Shown: piece after piece, positions 1 through 6,539 of the stretch
Layout of the letters: each line of letters begins with the position of its first letter
How positions within the stretch are numbered: position 1 is the stretch's first letter
NCBI GenBank assembly: GCA_030643695.1
Contig: DAOWKM010000108.1
Location: 1 to 6,640 of the forward strand
DNA: 6,640 bases
Reading direction: 5' to 3'
Origin: Dehalococcoidia bacterium
GTDB lineage: Bacteria; Chloroflexota; Dehalococcoidia; Dehalococcoidales; DAOWKM01
Position numbers and translations under genes: made by a program
Notes under the pieces: model-generated
Databases searched by the model: none
Told to the model about the DNA's origin: nothing
What the model saw: the letters and a program-made list of their open reading frames with translations, nothing else

Positions 1-1762
1 AGTCAGGGGTTTCTCTGCCCTCCAGAGCACGCCGATACTCCTTTCTTAGGAAAGCAGTGGTTACCCCAACATCAATATGAGCCCAGGGGAGTTGCTCGTC
101 TAATGGGCGCTCCCGCTGGGCATAGAATTCAGGTTCAAGCCCAGCTATCTCAAAGGCGTGAAGCCAATTCCCGTAATTAAACTGCTCACTCCAGCTATCA
201 AAGGTTGAGCCTGACTGCCAGGCATGATAGATAACCTTACCTAATCGTCTATCGCCTCGTGACAACACCGCTTCAAGCAGACTAACCTTAGGGTCATGCC
301 AAGATAGCCTGATTCCTTTCCGGTGTAATCCCTGCCTAAGAAGCTCATGCCTAGGGTTTAACTGCTGTTCGCTTACTTGAGCTACCCACTGAAAGGGGGT
401 ATGTGGCTTGGGGATGAAGGTTGATAGGCTAACCCTTATCTGAGGTCTTCTCCCCCTAGTCTTCTTGCCCAATGAGCTGACCTTATTTACCAGTTGAACA
501 ATACCTTCTACATCGTCAATAGTTTCTGTAGGCAAGCCGAGCATAAAATATAGCTTAATGTTCGTCCAGCCCCGGTCAAAGGCACTGGCAATCGTTTCCA
601 GAATTTCATCCTCAGAGATATTCTTATTGATGATTTGCCGCAATCTTTCACTTCCTGCCTCAGGAGCAAAGGTGAGTCCTGTCTTCTTGTAGGAAGAAAG
701 AGAGTCCATCAATCCTACTGAAAAACTATCAATGCGGAGACTGGGTAGTGACAGGCTAAGGTTATGATTGCCATAGCGATGAGATAAGCTGGCTACCAGT
801 TCATTGATGTGAGAGTAATCACTGGTGCTTAATGAGACTAGAGATGCTTCATTGTAGCCACAATTGGTAATAAGCTCGTCTACTGCCTGTAGTATTTCCA
901 TCTGAGGCCGTTCTCGCACCGGGCGATATATAATTCCTGCCTGACAAAAGCGGCAACCACGGCTACAGCCTCGCTGAACCTCCACTGCCCCTCGGTCATG
1001 AATGACCTCAATATAGGGAACTATCGGCTTAGTGACCGGAGGGGGGAGTTTAGTCACTATCCGCCGTTGAACTGTGGGGCTAGCCTCAGCTACAGTGGGG
1101 GTAATACTCTTAAAAAAACCATCGGGCTGGTATTCCACCTGATATAGGCTAGGAACATAGACACCAGGGATAGTAGCCACCTGACGAAATAGTTGTTTTT
1201 TGGGAGCTCCCTTACCCTGCCGTTTCCAATCACGGAAGCTATCAAGCAACTCAAGCAACACCTCTTCACCATCCCCAATTACAAAAAAGTCAATAAAGTC
1301 AGCCATAGGTTCTGGGTTGAAGACACAGCTACCACCAGCGACTATTACCGGATGGGAGTCATCCCTTTCCGAGGCTAGGACTGGTATTTGAGCCAGGTGA
1401 AGCATATTCAATACATTGGTATAAGTAAGCTCATAGCCCAGCGAGAAACCGATAATATCAAAATCTTTCAGTGGGTGCTTAGATTCAAGGCTAAACAGGG
1501 GGATGCCTTCGGTGCGCATTACTGCCTCCATATCTACCCATGGAGCAAAGACTCTTTCAGCGAGAACATCCGGCCGGCTATTAAGCAGCTCATAGAGGAT
1601 AGGCAAAGTCATATTAGACATGCCTACTTCATATACATCGGGATAAGAGAGGGCAATCCTGATACCGGTTTTGTCCCAATCCTTTATTACGCTATTCCAC
1701 TCATTCCCGGTGTAGCGAGCCGGCTTGGTAACCTGCCATAGTATATCGTTAAGATGTAACAA
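1..1762 (-). CDS. TIGR03960-type B12-domain radical SAM protein (C-terminus beyond window)
   Basis: 587 codons are visible, with no stop before the left edge. The N-terminal half (about residues 30-190) resembles a cobalamin-binding domain and carries family blocks such as YPDVYEVGMSN, ERVFAPWVDME, IIGFSLGYEL and NPEPMADFIDFFVIGDGEE. The usual cobalt-ligand motif DxHxxG reads DVYEVG (residues 42-47), with Tyr for His. The radical SAM core follows: Cys266, Cys270 and Cys273 form CxxxCxxC within RGCSRGCRFCQAG and should bind the 4Fe-4S cluster and SAM. FAPEAGSER (365 onward) and LGLPTET (408 onward) are further core motifs. The end LPWAHIDVGVTTAFLRKEYRRAL is typical of the family before the C-terminal part or an adjacent DUF2344 protein. 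The start is TTG: an in-frame TAA lies eight codons upstream, no other start fits, and GGAGGA sits five bases before it. It is the last visible gene of the minus-strand operon. The substrate is unknown; family assignment is confident. Confidence 0.9.
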   Translation of the reverse strand, partial: MLHLNDILWQVTKPARYTGNEWNSVIKDWDKTGIRIALSYPDVYEVGMSNMTLPILYELLNSRPDVLAERVFAPWVDMEAVMRTEGIPLFSLESKHPLKDFDIIGFSLGYELTYTNVLNMLHLAQIPVLASERDDSHPVIVAGGSCVFNPEPMADFIDFFVIGDGEEVLLELLDSFRDWKRQGKGAPKKQLFRQVATIPGVYVPSLYQVEYQPDGFFKSITPTVAEASPTVQRRIVTKLPPPVTKPIVPYIEVIHDRGAVEVQRGCSRGCRFCQAGIIYRPVRERPQMEILQAVDELITNCGYNEASLVSLSTSDYSHINELVASLSHRYGNHNLSLSLPSLRIDSFSVGLMDSLSSYKKTGLTFAPEAGSERLRQIINKNISEDEILETIASAFDRGWTNIKLYFMLGLPTETIDDVEGIVQLVNKVSSLGKKTRGRRPQIRVSLSTFIPKPHTPFQWVAQVSEQQLNPRHELLRQGLHRKGIRLSWHDPKVSLLEAVLSRGDRRLGKVIYHAWQSGSTFDSWSEQFNYGNWLHAFEIAGLEPEFYAQRERPLDEQLPWAHIDVGVTTAFLRKEYRRALEGRETPD

Positions 1763-1767
1763 TTCGC

Positions 1768-1773
1768 TCCTCC
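1768..1773 (-). promoter_or_regulatory. Shine-Dalgarno site fixing the TTG start at 1762
   Basis: On the minus strand this reads GGAGGA, five bases before the TTG at 1760-1762. It lies in the 21-base gap after the stop of the SPASM gene and settles the non-ATG start of the TIGR03960-type gene. The first in-frame ATG is at codon 48, inside the conserved YEVGMSN block, which is far too late. Confidence 0.85.
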
Positions 1774-1783
1774 AGACGGCATA

Positions 1784-2872
1784 TTATAGTTTAGACTGGG
1801 GGATGAGCCAGCATCCTGGGTCAGAGGCAAGCATGTCCCACGTTTGAGCATAAGCCCTCCCCCGACACCCAGCGCATATGTCACGGTAGTCGCATCTGCC
1901 ACACTCACCCTTGAGTAAGTCCCGGGAGCGGAGTTGTGCCAGTATTGGCGACTCCTGCCATACCTGTCTAATGCTCTCCCTCTTTACATTGCCCAAGCTT
2001 ATCTGCAGGAATATGCAAGGGTTAAGCTCACCATTATTTCGAATTACCAGATAGCCACGAGGTCTGCCAGCAGCACAACCCCTCCCGTAATAAGCCATCC
2101 TCACCAGTTTCTCCATAGGGATATGCTTAGGACGAATCCCTTTGTCTACATTTATTTTAAGGAGGAGAGGATACTGAGGTAAGGATGGCGTCTCAATAGG
2201 CAGGGGATAGTTTATCTGGGCTTCTACCAGCCAATCCACTAGCTCTTTCCTTTCCTGAATGGTTAACGCTTCACCTTGACATTCCCTCTTAGCCCTGCCG
2301 ACAAGGATTAGGTCAAATAATTCCACGCCGTAGGCACCATACTCTGTAGCCAGACAGAATATATCTGAAATCTGGGGGATGGTCTTTTTTCTAAGCACGG
2401 CATTGAATTGGAAGGGTAAGCCAGCTTCCCTACAAGCTGAAGCCGCTTTCAGTGATTTGTTAAAACTACCAGCTTCGCCACGAAAGGCATCATGGGTATC
2501 AGCGTCAGCGCCATCAATAGAGATAGACGCATACCGAATACCAATGCTGACCAATCTTTTAGTCGTGGCAATGTCCATTAAGGTTCCATTACTTCCAATG
2601 CCGGTGGTTATCCCTTTGCCTGAGGCATACCCTGCAATTTGAAAAAAATCCTTCCTTAATAATGGCTCCCCACCATCAAACACGAGCAGTCCTATACCCC
2701 AGTCAGCTATTTCATCTACAACCCTGAGCGATTCATCTGTGGTCAGGTCATCATAGCCTCCTTCTGGGCTTGATTCGCTGTAACAATGCTTACAGCTCAA
2801 ATTACACTCGTTAGTAAGACTCCAGGTAACAAGGAACGGTGGTGGAACTTGTCTAACATTTTCCTTTTCCAA
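1784..2872 (-). CDS. Radical SAM/SPASM protein, AhbC/AhbD/NirJ-like
   Basis: The 362-residue protein has a full radical SAM core: Cys23, Cys27 and Cys30 in NECNLSCKHCY, DGGEP at 66-70 (SAM amino-group contact), and SNGT and SISIDG strands further on. The C-terminal SPASM domain has seven cysteines, Cys266, Cys286, Cys324, Cys327, Cys333, Cys336 and Cys354, expected to hold auxiliary Fe-S clusters. The segment CGRCDYRDICAGCRGRAYA followed by DPGC resembles AhbC, AhbD and NirJ, which modify siroheme-derived tetrapyrroles. SPASM enzymes also mature peptides and proteins. No heme gene or obvious precursor peptide is nearby, so the substrate is left open. The start is TTG with AGGAGGT upstream. 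The gene begins 14 bases after the MBL stop and ends 21 bases before the next gene, suggesting cotranscription. Cytoplasmic; no signal peptide is seen. Confidence 0.9.
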   Translation of the reverse strand: MEKENVRQVPPPFLVTWSLTNECNLSCKHCYSESSPEGGYDDLTTDESLRVVDEIADWGIGLLVFDGGEPLLRKDFFQIAGYASGKGITTGIGSNGTLMDIATTKRLVSIGIRYASISIDGADADTHDAFRGEAGSFNKSLKAASACREAGLPFQFNAVLRKKTIPQISDIFCLATEYGAYGVELFDLILVGRAKRECQGEALTIQERKELVDWLVEAQINYPLPIETPSLPQYPLLLKINVDKGIRPKHIPMEKLVRMAYYGRGCAAGRPRGYLVIRNNGELNPCIFLQISLGNVKRESIRQVWQESPILAQLRSRDLLKGECGRCDYRDICAGCRGRAYAQTWDMLASDPGCWLIPQSKL

Positions 2873-2877
2873 AGAAG

Positions 2878-2885
2878 ACCTCCTT
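2878..2885 (-). promoter_or_regulatory. Shine-Dalgarno site fixing the TTG start at 2872
   Basis: On the minus strand this reads AAGGAGGT, with GGAGG six bases before the TTG at 2870-2872. It fills most of the 14-base gap after the MBL stop codon, so ribosomes ending the MBL gene are placed to reinitiate here. Confidence 0.85.
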
Positions 2886-2886
2886 T

Positions 2887-3681
2887 CTAATTCGGGGTGT
2901 TATCCAACTGTGACAGGTCAAACCTCATGCCATCCCGAGCAGCGATTACCCTTACCCCGGTCTCCTCAGACAGCCTTTGGGCTATCTCCCATGGTCTTGC
3001 CCGCCACATGGTCATACCAAAATGGGTCAGAATGGCTATTTTGGGTTTTAATTCGGTAATAATATGCTTAGCATCAGGCACCGACAGGTGGTCAATAGGG
3101 GGACGAGGTTCCAGAAAAACTACATTAATAATCAACAGCTCACCGCTATAGCTATGACACAGTCCATCAAAATAACGGGTATCAGCGATGTAAGAAAAGG
3201 TATGCTCAGCAGTGGTAAAGACCATGCCATAGGTTTCTACGGGATGTATGTGCCGAATTGGAGTGGTAAAGGAGACATTACCTATAGAGTAGGACTTGCC
3301 CTCCTGCAAAACCTCAATGCCATCAAGGTAGCCCTTCAGGTAGGAGAAAATGACCGGCTCACTGCCCAGGGCATCAGCCGGGGCAAATAGCCAGCCGTGA
3401 TGCTTAAATCCACCCCGGGTCATCGCCTCAACCATAATATTAATATCTGCCGAGTGGTCAAGGTGACGGTGCGACAGTATAATAGCGCTGAGCTTATCGG
3501 CTATAAGCTTCCGTTTAGTAGACTGAATTATACAGCCCGGTCCGGGGTCAACGAGTATCTCAATGCCACCTAATTTCAGCCACAAGCCACCTGAGGCTAG
3601 AATCTGAGTAGCAATCATTACCCTTGCCCCACCCGTCCCCAGAAAGGTTATGGCGTCTGATGATAGGCTTTTGTCCTTCAT
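2887..3681 (-). CDS. MBL-fold metallohydrolase (RNase Z/PhnP-like superfamily)
   Basis: This 264-residue metallo-beta-lactamase-fold protein is predicted to be a cytoplasmic hydrolase with a dinuclear metal site. It opens with a beta strand and ITFLGTGGAR (11-20), then ILVDPGPG (42-49). The metal motif HxHxDH is intact as His71, His73, Asp75 and His76 (SHRHLDHSAD). Likely remaining ligands are His146 (in RHIHPVETYG), the bridging Asp167 (YIADTRYF) and His220 (ILTHFGM). A DHLSVPDA segment at 197-204 is also RNase Z-like. The flexible arm of true RNase Z is not apparent, so tRNA processing is not claimed. It is the first gene of the minus-strand operon. The start is ATG with no Shine-Dalgarno site; the promoter lies only 11 bases upstream. 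The substrate is unknown; it could cleave a phosphodiester, a cyclic nucleotide, or an ester made or used by the radical SAM partners. Confidence 0.9.
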   Translation of the reverse strand: MKDKSLSSDAITFLGTGGARVMIATQILASGGLWLKLGGIEILVDPGPGCIIQSTKRKLIADKLSAIILSHRHLDHSADINIMVEAMTRGGFKHHGWLFAPADALGSEPVIFSYLKGYLDGIEVLQEGKSYSIGNVSFTTPIRHIHPVETYGMVFTTAEHTFSYIADTRYFDGLCHSYSGELLIINVVFLEPRPPIDHLSVPDAKHIITELKPKIAILTHFGMTMWRARPWEIAQRLSEETGVRVIAARDGMRFDLSQLDNTPN

Positions 3682-3692
3682 TGTTAATTTAA

Positions 3693-3721
3693 ACTATAGA
3701 GCATAGCTTTATTTTTTACAA
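3693..3721 (-). promoter_or_regulatory. Promoter of the MBL/radical SAM operon
   Basis: On the minus strand, -35 TTGTAA (3716-3721) and -10 TATAGT (3693-3698) are separated by exactly 17 bases. They match the sigma70 consensus at 4/6 and 5/6. Initiation about seven bases past the -10 would fall near 3685-3688, leaving a leader of only about 4-7 bases before the ATG at 3681. Predicted from sequence only. Confidence 0.6.
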
Positions 3722-3735
3722 TTAGTTTAAGCCCT

Positions 3736-3764
3736 TTGACGTCTGAGGCGTAGTCGGCTAAAAT
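3736..3764 (+). promoter_or_regulatory. Promoter of the HIT gene and plus-strand block
   Basis: -35 TTGACG (3736-3741) and -10 TAAAAT (3759-3764) have a 17-base spacer; each box matches consensus at 5/6. Initiation is expected near 3771, giving a leader of about 14 bases that contains GAGGGAG (3772-3778). The -35 overlaps an imperfect palindrome built on GACGTC (3738-3743, flanked by CCT and AGG), which could be an operator; that part is speculative. Confidence 0.7.
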
Positions 3765-3784
3765 AGCATCCGAGGGAGAATGAG

Positions 3785-4258
3785 ATGGAGCAAATTTGGG
3801 CACCATGGCGTATAAAATATATTCAGATGGAAAAACCAGAGGGGTGCATTTTATGTGAAAAACCTAAGGAAAATAACGATGCTCTAAACTACATCCTGTA
3901 TCGGGGAGACAAAAACTTTGTCATTATGAATAGCTACCCCTATAACCCTGGTCACCTGATGATAGCCCCCTACCGCCACATAGCTAATTTGGAAGAGCTA
4001 ACTGATGAAGAACTCCTCGAGCACTTCCAGATAATTGGTCGAGCTACTAAGCTCCTGAAGCAGGTATTTAACCCTGATGGCTTTAATATAGGCATAAATA
4101 TAGGAAAGGTAGCCGGAGCTGGAATAGCAGAACACATCCATAGTCACATTGTCCCCCGGTGGCAAGGTGATACTAACTTTATGCCAGTTCTATCCAATGT
4201 AAGGGTAGTTCCCGAAGCCTTAGCTGAAACCTACAAAAAACTGAAGGATAAATTCTGA
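3785..4258 (+). CDS. HIT-family protein (WAPWR type, Ap4A phosphorylase/hydrolase-like)
   Basis: This 157-residue histidine-triad protein contains the HIT active site as His117, His119 and His121 in AEHIHSHIVPRW. In the family the middle or last histidine forms a nucleotidyl-enzyme intermediate on the alpha-phosphate of a nucleotide. The N-terminus IWAPWRIKYI (4-13) and a CxxC pair (Cys21, Cys24), probably zinc-binding, place it in the branch that includes mycobacterial Ap4A phosphorylase Rv2613c and many uncharacterised HIT proteins. NPGHLMIAPYRH (54-65) is the conserved beta-strand block. Length and domain are complete. The start is ATG with GAGGGAG six bases upstream and a strong promoter ahead, so it is the first gene of the plus block. 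Activity on Ap4A or related dinucleotides is a family-level inference; the exact substrate cannot be read from sequence. Confidence 0.9.
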   Translation: MEQIWAPWRIKYIQMEKPEGCILCEKPKENNDALNYILYRGDKNFVIMNSYPYNPGHLMIAPYRHIANLEELTDEELLEHFQIIGRATKLLKQVFNPDGFNIGINIGKVAGAGIAEHIHSHIVPRWQGDTNFMPVLSNVRVVPEALAETYKKLKDKF

Positions 4259-4259
4259 G

Positions 4260-4316
4260 TTAGCTTGACCATCACACAGGCATTATGCTTTCCTCATTCA
4301 CGGCTGGTCAAACTAA
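4260..4316. repeat. Long-spaced inverted repeat between the HIT and crotonase genes
   Basis: The left arm TTAGCTTGACCA (4260-4271) and right arm TGGTCAAACTAA (4305-4316) are reverse complements at 11 of 12 positions; the single mismatch is C4264 against A4312. The 33-base interior contains a short palindrome GCATTATGC (4280-4288). No T-run follows the right arm, so it is not a standard intrinsic terminator. It may be an operator pair, an mRNA stem that sets relative expression of the two genes, or a processing site. Confidence 0.6.
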
Positions 4317-4342
4317 AATGAGTTATAATTCAAGGAGGTAGT

Positions 4343-5119
4343 ATGGATTATCACACTATTATTGTGGAACGGAAAGACCACATCGGGAAAATTACCCTTA
4401 ATCGCCCGGAAAAGCTTAATGCTCTGACAACACAAATGGGCGAGGAGCTTAATAACGCCCTGCTGGAACTAGAAGCTGATAATGAGGTGCATGTCGCCAT
4501 TATTAAAGGGGCAGGACGTGCCTTCTGCGCCGGTGTTGACATTGACGAGGTCACTAACAAGACTGTCCTAGAAGTCCGCAACCGATTCCAAACCATAGCT
4601 CAGTTTATGGGGACTATCCCTAATATGACCAAACCGGTTATTGCTCAGGTTCATGGTCATGCCACTGCCGCCGGGTGTGGAATAGTATGCGCTTGCGACT
4701 TAGTGGTAGCCAGTGACGAGTCTCTCTTTGGCACTACCGCCATAAATGTTGGGATGTACTGCTTCGGGCCATCGGCACCACTATCTCACTGCCTGGGTAG
4801 AAAGAGGAGCCTGGAAATGCTCCTCACTGGTGACCTGGTTGATGCCCAGGAAGCCTACCGGATAGGGCTAATAAATAAGGTGGTTCCCAAGAATGAGCTG
4901 GAACAAGCGACTATGGAACTAGCCCAGAAGCTGGCTAGTAAATCTCCCATTGCCATGCAGATGGGCAAACAGTCCTTCTACACTATGTCAGATATGGAAT
5001 ACAATAAAGCATTAAAATACCTCGGGGAAATAAGTTATATCCAGACGAGCAGTGAAGACGCCCAGGAAGGGATACGTGCCTTTTTACAAAAGAGAGCCCC
5101 GCAATGGAAAGGACGCTAA
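4343..5119 (+). CDS. Crotonase-fold protein lacking catalytic glutamates, ECHDC3-like
   Basis: This 258-residue enoyl-CoA hydratase/isomerase superfamily protein is of normal length. CoA and oxyanion-hole blocks are present: ITLNRPEKLNAL (17-28), GAGRAFCAGVDI (56-67) and HGHATAAGCGIVCACD (104-119). Aligned by eye to rat enoyl-CoA hydratase, Glu144 becomes Gly113 and Glu164 becomes Ala133 (FGTTAINVGM), so classical water addition to enoyl-CoA is unlikely. The blocks ATAAGC and INVGMYC resemble the ECHDC3 group, whose chemistry is poorly defined. The C-terminus (MLLTGDLVDAQEAYRIGLINKVV and a final helix) is normal. The ATG is preceded by AAGGAGGT four bases away. It follows the HIT gene by 84 bases with no convincing promoter of its own, so readthrough is likely. 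It probably binds an acyl-CoA in the cytoplasm; an automatic 'enoyl-CoA hydratase' label would overstate what is known. Confidence 0.88.
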   Translation: MDYHTIIVERKDHIGKITLNRPEKLNALTTQMGEELNNALLELEADNEVHVAIIKGAGRAFCAGVDIDEVTNKTVLEVRNRFQTIAQFMGTIPNMTKPVIAQVHGHATAAGCGIVCACDLVVASDESLFGTTAINVGMYCFGPSAPLSHCLGRKRSLEMLLTGDLVDAQEAYRIGLINKVVPKNELEQATMELAQKLASKSPIAMQMGKQSFYTMSDMEYNKALKYLGEISYIQTSSEDAQEGIRAFLQKRAPQWKGR

Positions 5120-5138
5120 ATAAACTGGCTTGACTAAA

Positions 5139-5167
5139 TTGTTTAATAATCATTAAAAGGTTATAAT
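5139..5167 (+). promoter_or_regulatory. Candidate promoter for fabF-recJ with palindrome in spacer
   Basis: A perfect -10 TATAAT (5162-5167) lies 17 bases from a weak -35 TTGTTT (5139-5144). A near-palindrome TTTAATAATCATTAAA (5142-5157, six-base arms) begins in the -35 and fills most of the spacer, where a dimeric regulator could block polymerase. Initiation near 5174 would leave a leader of about 107 bases before fabF, with no recognised riboswitch. The region is AT-rich, so chance resemblance is possible. Confidence 0.45.
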
Positions 5168-5270
5168 CAAAACAAGCAGAATGGAGGCTATTAACATACT
5201 GCATGTCCCTAAAAGAGGGCTAGCCGAAATCCTGCATAGAAACAAATTCTAATGCCATTGGAACTGACCT

Positions 5271-5274
5271 GAGG
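5271..5274 (+). promoter_or_regulatory. Shine-Dalgarno site fixing the TTG start of fabF
   Basis: GAGG stands six bases before TTG 5281. The first in-frame ATG is codon 14, inside the conserved VVVTGMGILCPLG strand of the thiolase fold, so the upstream TTG must be used. Confidence 0.7.
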
Positions 5275-5280
5275 ATAAGG

Positions 5281-6537
5281 TTGATAAGCAATCCCAATAA
5301 TAGAGTTGTAGTTACTGGAATGGGTATCCTGTGCCCGCTTGGTCTGAATGTCTCCGCTACCTGGGAGAGCCTTATTGCTGGTAAGTCTGGTATTGATTAT
5401 ATCACCCTATTTGACCCTGAGCCTCTTGATACCAAATTTGCTGGCGAGGTAAAGGGATTTGAGCCTACCGATTATATCAATCGCAAGGACGCTCGCCGTA
5501 TGGACCGCTTTGTTCAACTAGCCGTAGCTGCCAGCCGACAAGCCGTAGAGCAAGCTAGACTACAAATTAACCTCGACAACCGGGATAGTATTGGAGTAAT
5601 AATTGGCAGCGGGATTGGTGGGCTAATTACCTTATCCAAGCAATTAAGAATATTGATAGAACAGGGACCAGATAAAATAAGCCCCTTCCTAATCCCGATG
5701 ATGATATCTGATATGGCTTCGGCTGAGGTATCAATGATACTAGAGGCTAAGGGGCCAAACTTCTGCACTACATCAGCCTGTTCCAGTGGCTCAGACGCCA
5801 TTGGCACCGCTTATGAAACCATTAGGCGTGGTGATACCCAAGCTATAATAGCCGGTGGTAGTGAGGCGATAATAACCCCTATTGGCATCGCTGGTTTCAA
5901 TGCCGCTAGAGCCATCTCCACACGAAATAGCCAGCCACAACTGGCATCACGCCCCTTTGATGCCGAACGCGATGGTTTTGTCATAAGTGAAGGGGCAGCT
6001 ATCCTCATTTTGGAAAATCTCTCTTTTGCCCAATCACGCGGGGCTCAAATCCTGGCTGAAATTATAGGTTATGGAGCCAGTGCTGATGCCTACCATATTA
6101 CCCAGCCAGACAAAGATGGGAGGGGGGCAGCTAAGGCTATGCAAATGGCACTTGATAAAGCCGGGGTTAAAGCTAACGAAATTGATTATATTAATGCTCA
6201 TGGCACATCCACACCACTGAATGACAAGGTGGAGACCACCGCCATAAAGACCGTATTTGGCGATAACGCCTACCGCATTCCGATAAGCTCCACAAAGTCA
6301 ATGATGGGGCATCTTATCGGAGGTGCCGGCGCTGTTGAGGCAGCAATATGTATTATGGTTATCCAGCATGGCATAATACCACCAACGATAAACCTTACTC
6401 ACCCTGACCCCGAATGCGACCTAGATTATGTGCCTAATGTAGCTCGCCGAACCAAGGTTACTACCGCTTTATCCAATTCCTTTGGTTTCGGCGGTCATAA
6501 TTCAGTCTTAGCCCTCCGGCAATATGGTAAGGAGTAA
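5281..6537 (+). CDS. fabF: 3-oxoacyl-[acyl-carrier-protein] synthase II
   Basis: FabF condenses malonyl-ACP with an acyl-ACP in cytoplasmic type II fatty acid synthesis, releasing CO2 and extending the chain by two carbons. The 418-residue protein matches the usual length of about 412. It opens with RVVVTGMGILCPLG. The catalytic set is complete: nucleophile Cys167 (TTSACSSGSDA), His307 (NAHGTST), Lys339 (SSTKSMMGH) and His344, each offset by four from E. coli FabF Cys163, His303, Lys335 and His340. The C-terminal gating loop NSFGFGGHN (Phe401, Phe403) is present. RRMDRFVQLAV and SADAYHITQPDKDGRGA are further family blocks. The start is TTG with GAGG upstream. It is separated from the crotonase gene by 161 bases with its own candidate promoter, and the downstream recJ-like gene starts two bases after its stop. 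No acyl carrier protein or other fab gene lies in the window. Confidence 0.94.
   Translation: MISNPNNRVVVTGMGILCPLGLNVSATWESLIAGKSGIDYITLFDPEPLDTKFAGEVKGFEPTDYINRKDARRMDRFVQLAVAASRQAVEQARLQINLDNRDSIGVIIGSGIGGLITLSKQLRILIEQGPDKISPFLIPMMISDMASAEVSMILEAKGPNFCTTSACSSGSDAIGTAYETIRRGDTQAIIAGGSEAIITPIGIAGFNAARAISTRNSQPQLASRPFDAERDGFVISEGAAILILENLSFAQSRGAQILAEIIGYGASADAYHITQPDKDGRGAAKAMQMALDKAGVKANEIDYINAHGTSTPLNDKVETTAIKTVFGDNAYRIPISSTKSMMGHLIGGAGAVEAAICIMVIQHGIIPPTINLTHPDPECDLDYVPNVARRTKVTTALSNSFGFGGHNSVLALRQYGKE
6529..6534 (+). promoter_or_regulatory. Shine-Dalgarno site for the recJ-like gene inside the fabF 3' end
   Basis: AAGGAG lies in the last codons of fabF, five bases before TTG 6540. With the fabF stop at 6535-6537 in between, this is the arrangement expected for translational coupling. 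Confidence 0.65.
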
Positions 6538-6539
6538 GC

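Noticed and set aside
1388..1741. A 117-codon plus-strand open frame
   Set aside because: It lies antisense to the conserved N-terminal domain of the TIGR03960-type gene, has no Shine-Dalgarno site and resembles no family.
2887..3681. Calling the MBL protein PqqB or true RNase Z
   Set aside because: It has the shared metal motif but lacks the PqqB N-terminal pattern and the RNase Z flexible arm, and no pqq genes are present.
3780..3815. ATG at 3780 overlapping the HIT start in another frame
   Set aside because: It encodes only 11 codons before TAA. The ATG at 3785 has the better Shine-Dalgarno spacing and opens the conserved HIT frame.
4324..4329. Perfect TATAAT just before the crotonase gene
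   Set aside because: No -35 lies at 16-18 bases, and initiation would fall inside the Shine-Dalgarno site, which would remove it from the transcript.
4351..4596. Antisense open frames over the crotonase and fabF genes, such as 81 codons here and 97 codons at 5514-5807
   Set aside because: They lie opposite strongly conserved coding sequence and have no family features; they are byproducts of codon composition.
5207..5219. Small hairpin CCCT-AAAAG-AGGG before fabF
   Set aside because: The stem is only four base pairs and no T-run follows, so it does not support a terminator or a riboswitch.
5181..5252. A 23-codon ATG frame in the fabF leader that could be a leader peptide
   Set aside because: It has no Shine-Dalgarno site, no run of regulatory codons and no terminator/antiterminator structure after it.
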